Assembly: GCA_035529855.1 (NCBI GenBank)
Contig: DATKVX010000025.1
Location: 1-51,664 of the forward strand
Origin: a bacterium
GTDB taxonomy: Bacteria > RBG-13-66-14 > B26-G2 > WVWN01
Direction of reading: 5' to 3'
Length of the DNA stretch: 51,664 bases
Under the pieces are notes generated by a model. It made no database searches. It was not told the origin of the DNA and saw only the letters and a program-made list of their open reading frames with translations. A program made the position numbers and the translations under genes. This document shows positions 22,884 through 31,230 of the stretch, piece after piece (position 1 is the first letter of the stretch; each line of letters begins with the position of its first letter).

Positions 22884-25526
22884 GTGCCCAAGAAACTCGT
22901 CCCCCGATACGAAGCCTCGGAGCTCGAGGAGCGATGGTACCGCGAGTGGGAGGAGGCGGGCGTATTCACGCCGCCCGAGAAACCCGCGTCGGAGAAGGGC
23001 GTTTTTTCGGTAGTCATCCCGCCCCCCAACGTAACGGGCTCGCTCCACATGGGCCACGCGCTCAACAACACCATCCAGGACGTCGTCGTGCGCCAACGCC
23101 GGATGGCCGGGTACGATACGCTGTGGCTGCCGGGGACGGACCACGCGTCCATCGCGACCCACACCGTCATCGAGCGCGAGCTCGCCAGGGAGGGGCTGAG
23201 CCGCCGCGACCTCGGCCGGGAGGAGTTCCTTCGCCGCGCCTGGGCCTGGAAGGGGCAATACGGCGACACCATCGTCAACCAGCTCAAGAGGCTCGGCTGC
23301 AGCTGCGACTGGACGCGGCTCCGCTTCACCTTGGACGATGTGCTCTCGCGGGCGGTGGTGGAGGCGTTCGTGCGATATTGGGAGGACGGCCTGCTGTACC
23401 GGGACCTTCGTATGGTCACGTGGTGTCCGCGCTGCCGGACCGCCCTCTCCGACCTCGAGGTGCGCCACGAGGAGACGGACGGCATGCTGTGGTACATCCG
23501 CTACCCCGGCGCGGGGGGCGGCGAGGGCGTCGTCGTCGCCACCACCCGTCCCGAGACCATGCTGGGCGACACCGCGGTGGCGGTCAACCCCAAGGACGAG
23601 CGCTACAAGGGACTGGTGGGCGCCGCCGTCGTGCTGCCGCTCGTAGGGCGCGAGATACCGGTCGTTGCGGACGAAGCCGTTGACGCCTCGTTCGGGACCG
23701 GCGCGGTCAAAATCACGCCCGCCCACGACGCCGACGATTACGACGTGGCGCAGCGGCACGACCTCCCCACGGTCGTGGCCATCGACGAAGAGGGCCGGAT
23801 GACGGACGAGGTCCCGGCCAAGTACCGCGGCCTGACGCGCGAGGAATGTCGCGAGGCGGTTCTCAAGGACCTCCAGGTGGAGGGGCTGCTCGAGACCACG
23901 AAGCCCTACAAGGTCCCGCTCGCGATATGCGACCGCTGCAAGACGGTGGTCGAACCGTACCTCTCGCTGCAGTGGTTCGTCAAGCAGGCCGAACTCGCCG
24001 GGCCGGCGCGCGAGGCCGTGGCCGCCGGCGACGTCAAGTTCGTGCCCGAGCGCTGGGTCAAGGTCTATTACGATTGGATGGACAACGTTCACGACTGGTG
24101 CGTCTCGCGGCAGCTGTGGTGGGGGCACCGCATCCCGGCCTGGTACTGCGACGACTGCGGCGAGGTCGTCGTGGCGCGCGCGGAACCGACGACGTGCAGC
24201 TGCGGCTCGAGCAAACTCCGCCGCGACGAGGACGTACTCGACACCTGGTTCAGCTCGGCGCTGTGGCCTTTCTCCACCATGGGCTGGCCCGACGACACGC
24301 CGGACATGAGGGTTTACTATCCCACCGACCTCCTTTGCACCGCCGCGGACATCATCTTCCTGTGGGTGGCGCGGATGATCTTCTCGGCGCTGAAGTTCAC
24401 CGGCCGCGTGCCCTTCCACACCGTCTACTTCCACCCCATGATACAGACCGCGGAGGGGAAGCGTATGTCGAAGTCGCTGGGGACGGGCGTCGACCCGCTG
24501 TCCCTCGTCGACCGCCACGGCGCCGACGCCACGCGCTACACCTTGACCGCGCTCTGCACGCAGTCGCAATCCTTCCGGCTGTGGGAGGAGCGGTTCGACC
24601 TGGGCCGCAACCTCACCAACAAGATATGGAACGCGGCGCGGTTCCTGCTCCCCTACGTGGGGGAGTCGCCGGACGAGTCGCTTCCGGCGGCGGCCGAGCT
24701 CGAGCCGGTCGACCGCTGGGTGCTGTCGCGGCTCGCCCGGGCGCACGCCGAGGCCCAGCGCGAGTTCGACGAGATGCGGTTCAACGACTACGTGCACACC
24801 CTCTACCAATTTTTCTGGGGTGAATACTGCGACTGGTACCTGGAGGCCATAAAGCCCCGCCTGTACGGCAAGGCGCCGGGCGGCGACGCCGCGGCCCGCG
24901 TCGCCCGGCACGTCTTCGACGTCCTGCTCCGCCTCTTCCACCCGGTAATGCCGTTTATTACGGAGGAGCTTTACCGGTTGGTAGCGCCGGGCCGAGGTTT
25001 TTGCGCCCGGGCGCCCTGGCCCGAGGCCGACGTTGCCGCGGCCGACGAGGAGGCCGAAGCGCGGCTCGAGCTGCTGTTTGACGTCGTCCGCGCGGTGCGG
25101 AACATCCGGGCCGAGATGAACGTCCCGCCCGGGCGCGACGTCGACGTAATGTTGTCCGCCGAGGACGCGGTCGTAGCCGGCGCCGCGGCCGAGGCGCTGG
25201 CGCCTTTCTTCGCGCTGGCGCGCATCGCGAGCGCGTCGTCGCTGGCCGCCGGCAAGCGGCCCGCCCACGCCGCCGCCGCCGTCGCCGGCGAGCTGACGGT
25301 ATTCGTCCCGCTGGAGGGCGTCATAGATTTCGACGTCGAGATAAAGCGGCTGACGCGGGCCAAGGAGAAGCTGGAGGCCGACGTCGCGACGCTGGGCCGT
25401 AAGCTGAGCGACGAGAACTTCGTCAAAAAGGCCCCGGCGGACATCGTGGCCGCGGACGCGGAACGCCTCGAGATCCTCAATGCCACGTTGGCGCGGGTAG
25501 AGGATAACCTGACGGCGCTGCAGTAG
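22884..25526 (+). CDS. valS: Valine--tRNA ligase
   Basis: 880 residues from the GTG at 22884, which has a near-perfect site GAGGTGA five bases upstream; an in-frame TTG at 22866 precedes that site and is less likely. Class I synthetase: HIGH-type HMGH at about 55-58, KMSKS-type KRMSKS near 526-531, and an editing (CP1) domain between ('VATTRPETMLGDTAVAVNP'). Zinc-finger-like Cys pairs are present (WCPRCRTALSD, CDDCGEV, CSCG). The C-terminal coiled coil (about 815-880) is typical of ValS. Expression is probably attenuated by the upstream Val-rich leader. Confidence 0.97.
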   Translation: MPKKLVPRYEASELEERWYREWEEAGVFTPPEKPASEKGVFSVVIPPPNVTGSLHMGHALNNTIQDVVVRQRRMAGYDTLWLPGTDHASIATHTVIERELAREGLSRRDLGREEFLRRAWAWKGQYGDTIVNQLKRLGCSCDWTRLRFTLDDVLSRAVVEAFVRYWEDGLLYRDLRMVTWCPRCRTALSDLEVRHEETDGMLWYIRYPGAGGGEGVVVATTRPETMLGDTAVAVNPKDERYKGLVGAAVVLPLVGREIPVVADEAVDASFGTGAVKITPAHDADDYDVAQRHDLPTVVAIDEEGRMTDEVPAKYRGLTREECREAVLKDLQVEGLLETTKPYKVPLAICDRCKTVVEPYLSLQWFVKQAELAGPAREAVAAGDVKFVPERWVKVYYDWMDNVHDWCVSRQLWWGHRIPAWYCDDCGEVVVARAEPTTCSCGSSKLRRDEDVLDTWFSSALWPFSTMGWPDDTPDMRVYYPTDLLCTAADIIFLWVARMIFSALKFTGRVPFHTVYFHPMIQTAEGKRMSKSLGTGVDPLSLVDRHGADATRYTLTALCTQSQSFRLWEERFDLGRNLTNKIWNAARFLLPYVGESPDESLPAAAELEPVDRWVLSRLARAHAEAQREFDEMRFNDYVHTLYQFFWGEYCDWYLEAIKPRLYGKAPGGDAAARVARHVFDVLLRLFHPVMPFITEELYRLVAPGRGFCARAPWPEADVAAADEEAEARLELLFDVVRAVRNIRAEMNVPPGRDVDVMLSAEDAVVAGAAAEALAPFFALARIASASSLAAGKRPAHAAAAVAGELTVFVPLEGVIDFDVEIKRLTRAKEKLEADVATLGRKLSDENFVKKAPADIVAADAERLEILNATLARVEDNLTALQ

Positions 25527-25545
25527 CCGGTTGGCGCCTTTCCGC

Positions 25546-25574
25546 TTGACGCGTTCGGGCCGCCCTCTTATAAT
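25546..25574 (+). promoter_or_regulatory. Sigma70 promoter downstream of valS
   Basis: TTGACG (25546-25551), 17-base spacer, perfect TATAAT (25569-25574). Predicted start near 25581, 20 bases before the next ATG. It drives a three-gene unit. Confidence 0.75.
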
Positions 25575-25600
25575 AGTCGGCGGGGACCGTACCCATCTTT

Positions 25601-26032
25601 ATGGCGATAGGAGATAACGGCCGCGGTCGGCGCGGCTGCCTCGTCGGCGCGCTCGTTTTGGCGTGCGCGGCGTTGGCCTTAATAGTCTCGGTGTTGATAT
25701 GGTTGGGCCGCGCCGCGGGCGACCCGACGAGCACCGGTTACGAGCTGTTGCGGGTCGTACGGGGCGAGATGCCGGCCGAGGAATTTGTAACGGAAGCCAT
25801 AATCGACCGGATGGCGAAGAAGGCCGGGGTTCCCCCGGACGAGGTAGCGGCGCTGAAGCGGGAGCTGGGGCCCATTACGCGGGACCTGCCGCGCTTGTCG
25901 GAGGGCGAGAAGGAGAAGCTCGCCAACCTCATTCGCGGCGCTGTAGAGGACGGCCGGGTCACCGACGACGAGCTCGCAACCATCCGCTTGTACAGCTACG
26001 AGTCGGCGCGGGATGGCAACGTCAAACCTTAG
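25601..26032 (+). CDS. Small single-TM protein
   Basis: 143 residues. A basic N-terminus (GDNGRGRRG) and one hydrophobic helix (about 13-36) are followed by a helical cytoplasmic or periplasmic part with two similar segments, 'IDRMAKKAGVPPDEVAALKR' and 'NLIRGAVEDGRVTDDELATI'. The second resembles short TerB or EF-like 'DG.VTDDEL' helices, but not enough to name. The 3' end overlaps the MEMO gene by 20 bases. Confidence 0.6.
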   Translation: MAIGDNGRGRRGCLVGALVLACAALALIVSVLIWLGRAAGDPTSTGYELLRVVRGEMPAEEFVTEAIIDRMAKKAGVPPDEVAALKRELGPITRDLPRLSEGEKEKLANLIRGAVEDGRVTDDELATIRLYSYESARDGNVKP

Positions 26033-26825
26033 GGAACCTATCGTGGCGGGGCAATTCTACCCCGCGGACGAGGCGTCGCTCCGCCGCGAGCTGGCGACGT
26101 ACGTCGTGGCCGCGGAGCGCAAGCCTTACCCGGGCGGCCTGTGCCCCCATGCCGGCTACGTCTATTCGGGCCCTACCGCGGGCGAGCTGTTCGCGCGGCT
26201 GCGCGTACCGGCGGTCGTCGTGCTGCTCGGGCCCAAGCACCACTCGGCGGGCGCGCCGTACGCGGTGTGGCCCGCGGGGGCGTGGCGGACGCCGTTGGGC
26301 GACGCGCCGGTGAACGAAGACGTGGCCGCGGCGCTGCTCGAGAAATGTCCCCTGCTGGAGGCGGACGAGGCCGCCCACCTTCCCGAACACTCGCTCGAGG
26401 TCGTCGTCCCGTTCGTGCAGTACGTCAATCCCGACGCGGCAATCGTCCCCGTCGCGCTGGGGCCGATGGCGGCGGCGGCCGTCCGTGATACCGGCGCAGG
26501 GGTCGCGGCCGCGCTCGAGCCTTTTAAACAGGACGCCGTCGTAATCGTCTCGAGCGATATGACCCATTACGAGTCCGCGGCCTCGGCCGAACGCAAGGAC
26601 GCCCTCGCCATAGAACGCCTGAAGGAGTTGGACGGCGAGGGTTTGTTGGAGGTCGTGGCCTCGCACGACATCTCGATGTGTGGCGTCTGGCCCGCGGCGG
26701 TGGCGCTGGTCGCGTTGCGGGCCCTGGGCGCTTCGGGCGGGACGCTGATTCGGTATGCCACGTCGGCGGAGGCGTCCGGCGACTACGGCCACGTCGTCGG
26801 CTACGCCGCGTTGGCCTTCGCGTGA
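26013..26825 (+). CDS. MEMO1 family protein (AmmB-like)
   Basis: 270 residues, the usual length. MEMO1 proteins have a dioxygenase-like fold. Residues equivalent to the conserved His-His-Cys site are visible: H46 in CPHAGYVYSG, H76/H77 in GPKHHSAG, and Cys in SHDISMCGVWP near 226. 'SSDMTHY' and the ending 'GYAALAFA' are also typical. In many bacteria MEMO is encoded with an AMMECR1 protein and a radical SAM protein; neither partner is nearby here. It is translationally coupled to the preceding TM protein. Confidence 0.9.
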   Translation: MATSNLREPIVAGQFYPADEASLRRELATYVVAAERKPYPGGLCPHAGYVYSGPTAGELFARLRVPAVVVLLGPKHHSAGAPYAVWPAGAWRTPLGDAPVNEDVAAALLEKCPLLEADEAAHLPEHSLEVVVPFVQYVNPDAAIVPVALGPMAAAAVRDTGAGVAAALEPFKQDAVVIVSSDMTHYESAASAERKDALAIERLKELDGEGLLEVVASHDISMCGVWPAAVALVALRALGASGGTLIRYATSAEASGDYGHVVGYAALAFA

Positions 26826-26837
26826 GAGGTTGGGATT

Positions 26838-27245
26838 ATGCCGGCTTGGAAAGTTGAGAAGATAGTACTGCCGATAATGGTCGCGGCGGCCGTCCTCATA
26901 CTGGTCTTCGGCGCGCTCAAGGAGACCGAGGAGGAGAACCTCGCCAAGCGGCTCGACGAGTGGCGCGAGGTCCTCCCGGCCGATTTCCGGGCGGAGTTCG
27001 ACGCGGGCGAGGACGCCGCCTGCGCCAAGATGATTGAAGAGCGGCTCGAGTCCGACGCCGGGTTCAAGGAGCGGTACGAGGCGTTGCAGGATGAGGAGCT
27101 GACGCCGGTCTTCTCGCCCGAGGACATGGTGGATTACTACCGCGTGTACTTCGTCGACCGCCTGGCCGAGATCCGCGCCGAGAAGCAAAAGAGTTTCTGG
27201 TACCGCCTCTTTCACGGTTCCGGAAAGCGCGGCCCGGCCGATTAG
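26838..27245 (+). CDS. Small single-TM protein of unknown function
   Basis: 135 residues. One N-terminal membrane helix (about 9-26) is followed by an acidic helical segment (TEEENLAKRLDEWREVLPAD). The C-terminal part is 'MVDYYRVYFVDRLAEIRAEK' then basic. It begins 12 bases after the MEMO gene, likely the last gene of the unit. No family recognised. Confidence 0.55.
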   Translation: MPAWKVEKIVLPIMVAAAVLILVFGALKETEEENLAKRLDEWREVLPADFRAEFDAGEDAACAKMIEERLESDAGFKERYEALQDEELTPVFSPEDMVDYYRVYFVDRLAEIRAEKQKSFWYRLFHGSGKRGPAD

Positions 27246-27284
27246 TGGGCCCGACGGTTGAACTAACTCTATTCCAAACCCCTC

Positions 27285-27312
27285 GGCACGGTAATGGTTA
27301 TGCCGTGCCTTT
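27285..27312 (+). terminator. Hairpin after the MEMO operon
   Basis: GGCACGG (27285-27291)/CCGTGCC (27303-27309), an 11-base loop and a short TTT. A weak rho-independent terminator separating the MEMO unit from the sugar operon. Confidence 0.45.
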
Positions 27313-27339
27313 AACGCAGCGGTAAATTGGCAGCTGGCC

Positions 27340-28491
27340 GTGGTCGCCCGGGCTAAAGTTTTAATGGTTCACAATTACTCGTCGTGGGGCGGAAACCTCG
27401 CGACGGTGTTGGCGCTGTGCGAACGCTTGCCGGCGCGCGGCTTCGACGTCGCGCTCGCGGCCCCGAGCACCCAGCCGTACGCGACGCGTTTCAAAGACGC
27501 CGGCGTTCCCACTTTCGACGCCGAAGTCAAGAGCAAGTACGACGTGTTTACCCATCGCCGTTACGCCGATTTGGTAAAAAAGGAGGGCTTCGACGTAGTG
27601 CACACCCACACCCGGCGCGCCGACTTCGTCGCGGCCCTCGGCGGCCGGCTGGCGGGTGCGGCCACCGTGTCCACGCAGCACGGTCAAATTAACCTCGACC
27701 GCCGTACGTTGAATGAGAAACGGGATTTCTCGGCCAGGTTCTATTGTTTCTGTTTGAGGAATTTTTTCGATAGACACGTCGCGGTCTCGGCGGAGATAGC
27801 TGACGAGCTTCGCGAAAGGTGTCGCGTACCGGCGGCCAAAGTTACCCATATACCAAACGGCCTGGAGGCGGCGCCCTTCCTCGAGGCCGCGCGCGAGCGA
27901 CTGTCGTTCCGACACGAGATCGGCGCGCCGCGCTGGGCGGTGGTCGCGACGGTGGTAGCGTCGCTCGATTCCAAAGGGCACGGCGACCTTCTGGCGGCGT
28001 TTGCGGAGCTGCTAGCCGAGGGCTTAGACGTACGACTCGTAGTGGCCGGGGAAGGGCATTGGGGCCTCCCCGTAATCCGCCGGGCCGCGGCGGAGTTGGG
28101 TATAGCCGAACGCGTCCATATACTCGGCTTCCGCGACGACATCCCGCGGGTCCTCGCGGGTTCGGACGTTTTCGTTTTGCCGACGCCGTCCGAAGGGTTG
28201 TCGATAGCGATTATGGAAGCTATGGCGGCAGCGCTGCCGGTGGTCGCGACGGCCGTGGGCGGCAACCCGGAACTGCTCGAGCCGGGCAAGACGGGTTACC
28301 TGGTTCCGGCGGGCGACGTCGCCGCGTTGGCAGACGCCTTGCGAGAGCTCGCCCGCGACCCGGTCAAGCGTAGGGCCATGGGCCGCGCGGCGCGGTCGCG
28401 CGTCACGCTCGAGTTCACGGCGGATAAGATGGCGGACCGGTACGCTAAATTATACGAAGAGCTCCTGCGAAAGAAGGGGGCCGAGGCGTGA
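27340..28491 (+). CDS. Glycosyltransferase family 4
   Basis: 383 residues from a GTG. GT-B fold: the N-terminal half has 'NYSSWGGNLATVLALCERL' and 'FDVVHTHTRRADFVAALGGR'; the C-terminal half has 'VVASLDSKGHGDLLAAFAEL', 'GFRDDIPRVLAGSDVFVLPT' and the E-x7-E donor site 'PSEGLSIAIMEAMAAALPVV'. It transfers a sugar from a nucleotide donor in the cytoplasm. As first gene of the amino-sugar operon it probably uses that operon's product or extends the same oligosaccharide. Confidence 0.88.
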   Translation: MVARAKVLMVHNYSSWGGNLATVLALCERLPARGFDVALAAPSTQPYATRFKDAGVPTFDAEVKSKYDVFTHRRYADLVKKEGFDVVHTHTRRADFVAALGGRLAGAATVSTQHGQINLDRRTLNEKRDFSARFYCFCLRNFFDRHVAVSAEIADELRERCRVPAAKVTHIPNGLEAAPFLEAARERLSFRHEIGAPRWAVVATVVASLDSKGHGDLLAAFAELLAEGLDVRLVVAGEGHWGLPVIRRAAAELGIAERVHILGFRDDIPRVLAGSDVFVLPTPSEGLSIAIMEAMAAALPVVATAVGGNPELLEPGKTGYLVPAGDVAALADALRELARDPVKRRAMGRAARSRVTLEFTADKMADRYAKLYEELLRKKGAEA

Positions 28492-29489
28492 GCGGCGGCG
28501 ACGACGTCAAGGTTGCGGTCGTCGGCGTAGGCCGGTGGGGTTTGAACCATCTGGCGAAGCTTGTCCCGCTCCTGGGGCCCGAGCGCGTCGCCTTCTACGA
28601 CGCCGACGCCGAGAGGGCGCGCGCCGCCGGGGAACGTTATCCCGAGGTCGCGGCGCTGCGTTCCTGGGAGGAGTTCCTCAAGGGCGGTTATAAAGCCGCG
28701 ATAATCGCCGCGCCGGCGTCCCACCACGCCGAGCTGGCCGGTGCCGCGCTCGCGGCCGGCAAGGACCTGCTGGTCGAGAAGCCGCTGGCGCTCACGCCGC
28801 CCGACGCCGCGGCGCTGGTGCGGTTGGCGGAAGAGAAAAAGGCCGTATTGATGGTGGGGCACATATTGCTCTTCGACCCGGCCTTCGAGGCGTTGAAGGA
28901 CGCTATCGCCGCCGGCGAGCTGGGCGATATCAAATATATGACCGCGGCCCGGGCCAAGCTGGGGACCATCCGCCTCGAGGAAGACGTGACGTTCAGCCTC
29001 GCGGCGCACGACGTCGCGCTCGCGCTCTGGCTTTTGGAGGATGAGCCGGCGTCGGCGTCGGCGGTGGCGGTGGACGCCCGGGGCGCGGGCGTCGCGGACG
29101 CTGCCTTCCTCAACCTGTCTTTCTCCGGCGGCGTCACCGCGCACGTATGGGCGTCGTGGTTGTACCCGCTCGAGACGCGGCGGTTCGTAGTCGTGGGCGA
29201 CGAGGCCATGGCCGCGGTAATCCAGGAGGAGGGCGGCCGCGGTGAACTTACCGTTTACCGTATGGGCGCGCGGGGCGGCGGCGCCGAGGTTTACGACGAC
29301 GGCTCGAGCGCGGTGGAAGTCCCGGTCGTCGACCTGTTGGAAGCGGAGCTCGGGCACTTTCTGGAGTGCGTCGCGACGAGGGCGACGCCGCGGGCCGACG
29401 GCCGCCAGGGGCTCGACGTCGTCAAAGTTTTGGCCGCGGCGCAGAAGTCGGCCGCGGCCGGCGGGGGGCCGGTACGCCTCGAGAACTAG
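28488..29489 (+). CDS. Gfo/Idh/MocA family oxidoreductase, WbpB-like
   Basis: 333 residues; its GTG overlaps the previous stop (GTGA). A Rossmann NAD site [13 protein letters not shown] is at about 12-24, 'LLVEKPLAL' holds the conserved EKP, and '[20 protein letters not shown]' and '[17 protein letters not shown]' match the substrate region with the HD pair. In the WbpB/WlbA subgroup the enzyme oxidises C3 of UDP-GlcNAc uronate to give the substrate for amination. The next three genes encode the matching later steps. Confidence 0.82.
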   Translation: MSGGDDVKVAVVGVGRWGLNHLAKLVPLLGPERVAFYDADAERARAAGERYPEVAALRSWEEFLKGGYKAAIIAAPASHHAELAGAALAAGKDLLVEKPLALTPPDAAALVRLAEEKKAVLMVGHILLFDPAFEALKDAIAAGELGDIKYMTAARAKLGTIRLEEDVTFSLAAHDVALALWLLEDEPASASAVAVDARGAGVADAAFLNLSFSGGVTAHVWASWLYPLETRRFVVVGDEAMAAVIQEEGGRGELTVYRMGARGGGAEVYDDGSSAVEVPVVDLLEAELGHFLECVATRATPRADGRQGLDVVKVLAAAQKSAAAGGGPVRLEN

Positions 29490-29517
29490 GGCCGCCCGGT
29501 CGGTCTTAAATTTAAAA

Positions 29518-30111
29518 ATGAGCGAAGCGAGCGATTATTTCGTGCATCCCACGGCCGTCGTCGACGACGGCGCGTCGGTGGGCGCCGGCACCAGGATATG
29601 GCACTTCTGCCACGTTATGGGCACGGCCGTCGTCGGCGAGCGCTGCGTCCTGGGGCAGAACGTCTTCGTGGGCGCCAACGTCACCATAGGCGATAACGTC
29701 CACGTCCAGAACAACGTCAGCGTCTACGAGGGCGTGACGTTGGAGGACGACGTCTTCTGCGGGCCGTCGATGGTCTTCACGAACGTACGGGACCCCCGGT
29801 CGGCGTTCCCGCGGGGCTCGAGCGCGGATTACGAGAAGACGCTGGTGCGGCGGGGCGCCACGCTCGGCGCGAACTGCACTATTGTATGCGGCGCGACGGT
29901 GGGCGAGCACGCGTTCGTGGCCGCCGGCGCCGTCGTGACGAAGGACGTGCCGGCGTACGCGGTGGTGGGCGGCGTTCCGGCGCGCCTTTTGGCGTACGCG
30001 TGCGCGTGCGGCGAGCGGCTCGGGATGCTGGTCCCCGGCGACCGGCGGGCGTGCGGCCGCTGCGGCCGGGAGTACGCGTGCGGCCCGGGCGGTTTGCGGG
30101 CCGCTTCTTAA
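29518..30111 (+). CDS. Left-handed beta-helix N-acetyltransferase, WbpD/WlbB-like
   Basis: 197 residues from ATG 29518, placed after an A/T-rich stretch without Shine-Dalgarno. The repeats of the left-handed helix are plain ('[20 protein letters not shown]', '[20 protein letters not shown]'), followed by '[16 protein letters not shown]', the hallmark of acetyltransferases that N-acetylate UDP-3-amino-GlcNAc uronate. The last 35 residues add a zinc-ribbon-like unit C-x-C-G...C-x-x-C-G-x..C ([18 protein letters not shown]), not part of the catalytic helix. It is the third gene of the operon. Confidence 0.85.
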   Translation: MSEASDYFVHPTAVVDDGASVGAGTRIWHFCHVMGTAVVGERCVLGQNVFVGANVTIGDNVHVQNNVSVYEGVTLEDDVFCGPSMVFTNVRDPRSAFPRGSSADYEKTLVRRGATLGANCTIVCGATVGEHAFVAAGAVVTKDVPAYAVVGGVPARLLAYACACGERLGMLVPGDRRACGRCGREYACGPGGLRAAS

Positions 30112-30123
30112 GGGTTAAATTTT

Positions 30124-31230
30124 ATGGCCGAAATCAGGATACCGCTAAAAGATCTGGCGGCGCAGTACCGGGCGCTGGAGGGCGAAATAGCGCCGGCGGT
30201 GAAGGAATTCCTCGCGTCGGGACGGTACGTGCTCGGGCCGCCGGTGGAAAAATTCGAGCGCGAGGCCGCGGCGTACGTGGGCGTCGAGCACTCCGTCGGC
30301 GTCGGCTCCGGGACCGACGCGCTGCTCATCGCGCTGCGGGCGTTGGGCGTCGGCGAGGGCGACGAGGTCGTAACGACGCCCTTCACGTTCGTCGCCAGCG
30401 CGGACGTCGTCGTGCGGCTGCGGGCGCGGCCGGTATTCGCGGACGTGGACCCGCAAACCCTCAACGTATCGCCGGCGGCCGCGGCGGCGGCGGTTACGGA
30501 ACGAACGAAAGTGGTGATGCCGGTACACCTCTACGGCCTGCCGGCCGACGTGCCGGCCCTGGCCGAGGCGGCGCCCGGCGTCGCCATTTTGGAGGACGCG
30601 GCGCAGGCCATAGGGGGCGAGCTGGCGGGCCGCAAGGTCGGGGGCCTGGGTGCCGCGGCGGCGTTTTCGTTCTTCCCCACCAAGAACCTGGGCGCTTTCG
30701 GCGACGGCGGCCTGGTGGCCACGGACGACGCCGAGTTGGCGGCGCGGGCGCGGCGCCTCCGCGTCCACGGCGCGGCGACGAAGAATTACCCGGAGGAGAT
30801 AGGTTACAAGAGCCGCCTCGACGGCCTGCAGGCCACGGTCCTCTCGATAAAGCTCAAGCACCTCGACGCCTGGGCGGCGCGGACGCGCGAAATCGTACGG
30901 TTGTACCGCGAGCGGCTGGCGGCGGTCGACGACGTGACGCTTCTGCTCGAGCCGGACGATTGCCGACCCGCCTACCACCAATTCACGGTGCGGGCGGCGC
31001 GGCGCGACGAGCTGCGGGTCTTCCTGGGCGAACGCGGCATCGCCTCCGCGATTTATTATCCGACGGCCGTTCACTTGACGCCGGCCTTCGAATATCTCGG
31101 CTACGGCCCGGGCTCTTTCCCGGAGACGGAGAAGGCGGCGGGCGAAGTGGTGTCGCTGCCGCTCTGGCCCGAGATGACGGGCGAGCAGGTGGAGGAGGTC
31201 TGCGCCGCGGTCGCCGATTTCTATGGATAA
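30124..31230 (+). CDS. DegT/DnrJ/EryC1/StrS aminotransferase, WbpE-like
   Basis: 368 residues. PLP enzyme with K187 in FFPTKNLGAFGDGG forming the Schiff base, 'GSGTDALLIALRAL' near the phosphate site, 'TTPFTFVASAD', 'ILEDAAQAIGGE' (Asp binding the pyridine nitrogen) and 'VYGAATKN'-type loop RVHGAATKNYPEEIGYKSRL. It would transaminate the 3-keto sugar made by the dehydrogenase. It starts 12 bases after the acetyltransferase from an A/T-rich start and overlaps the epimerase by eight bases. Confidence 0.88.
   Translation: MAEIRIPLKDLAAQYRALEGEIAPAVKEFLASGRYVLGPPVEKFEREAAAYVGVEHSVGVGSGTDALLIALRALGVGEGDEVVTTPFTFVASADVVVRLRARPVFADVDPQTLNVSPAAAAAAVTERTKVVMPVHLYGLPADVPALAEAAPGVAILEDAAQAIGGELAGRKVGGLGAAAAFSFFPTKNLGAFGDGGLVATDDAELAARARRLRVHGAATKNYPEEIGYKSRLDGLQATVLSIKLKHLDAWAARTREIVRLYRERLAAVDDVTLLLEPDDCRPAYHQFTVRAARRDELRVFLGERGIASAIYYPTAVHLTPAFEYLGYGPGSFPETEKAAGEVVSLPLWPEMTGEQVEEVCAAVADFYG

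Noticed and set aside
22839-25268. An 809-residue open frame antisense to valS
   Set aside because: It is a GC-rich shadow of valS: arginine, histidine and valine-rich, without family signatures, and entirely inside a confidently identified gene.
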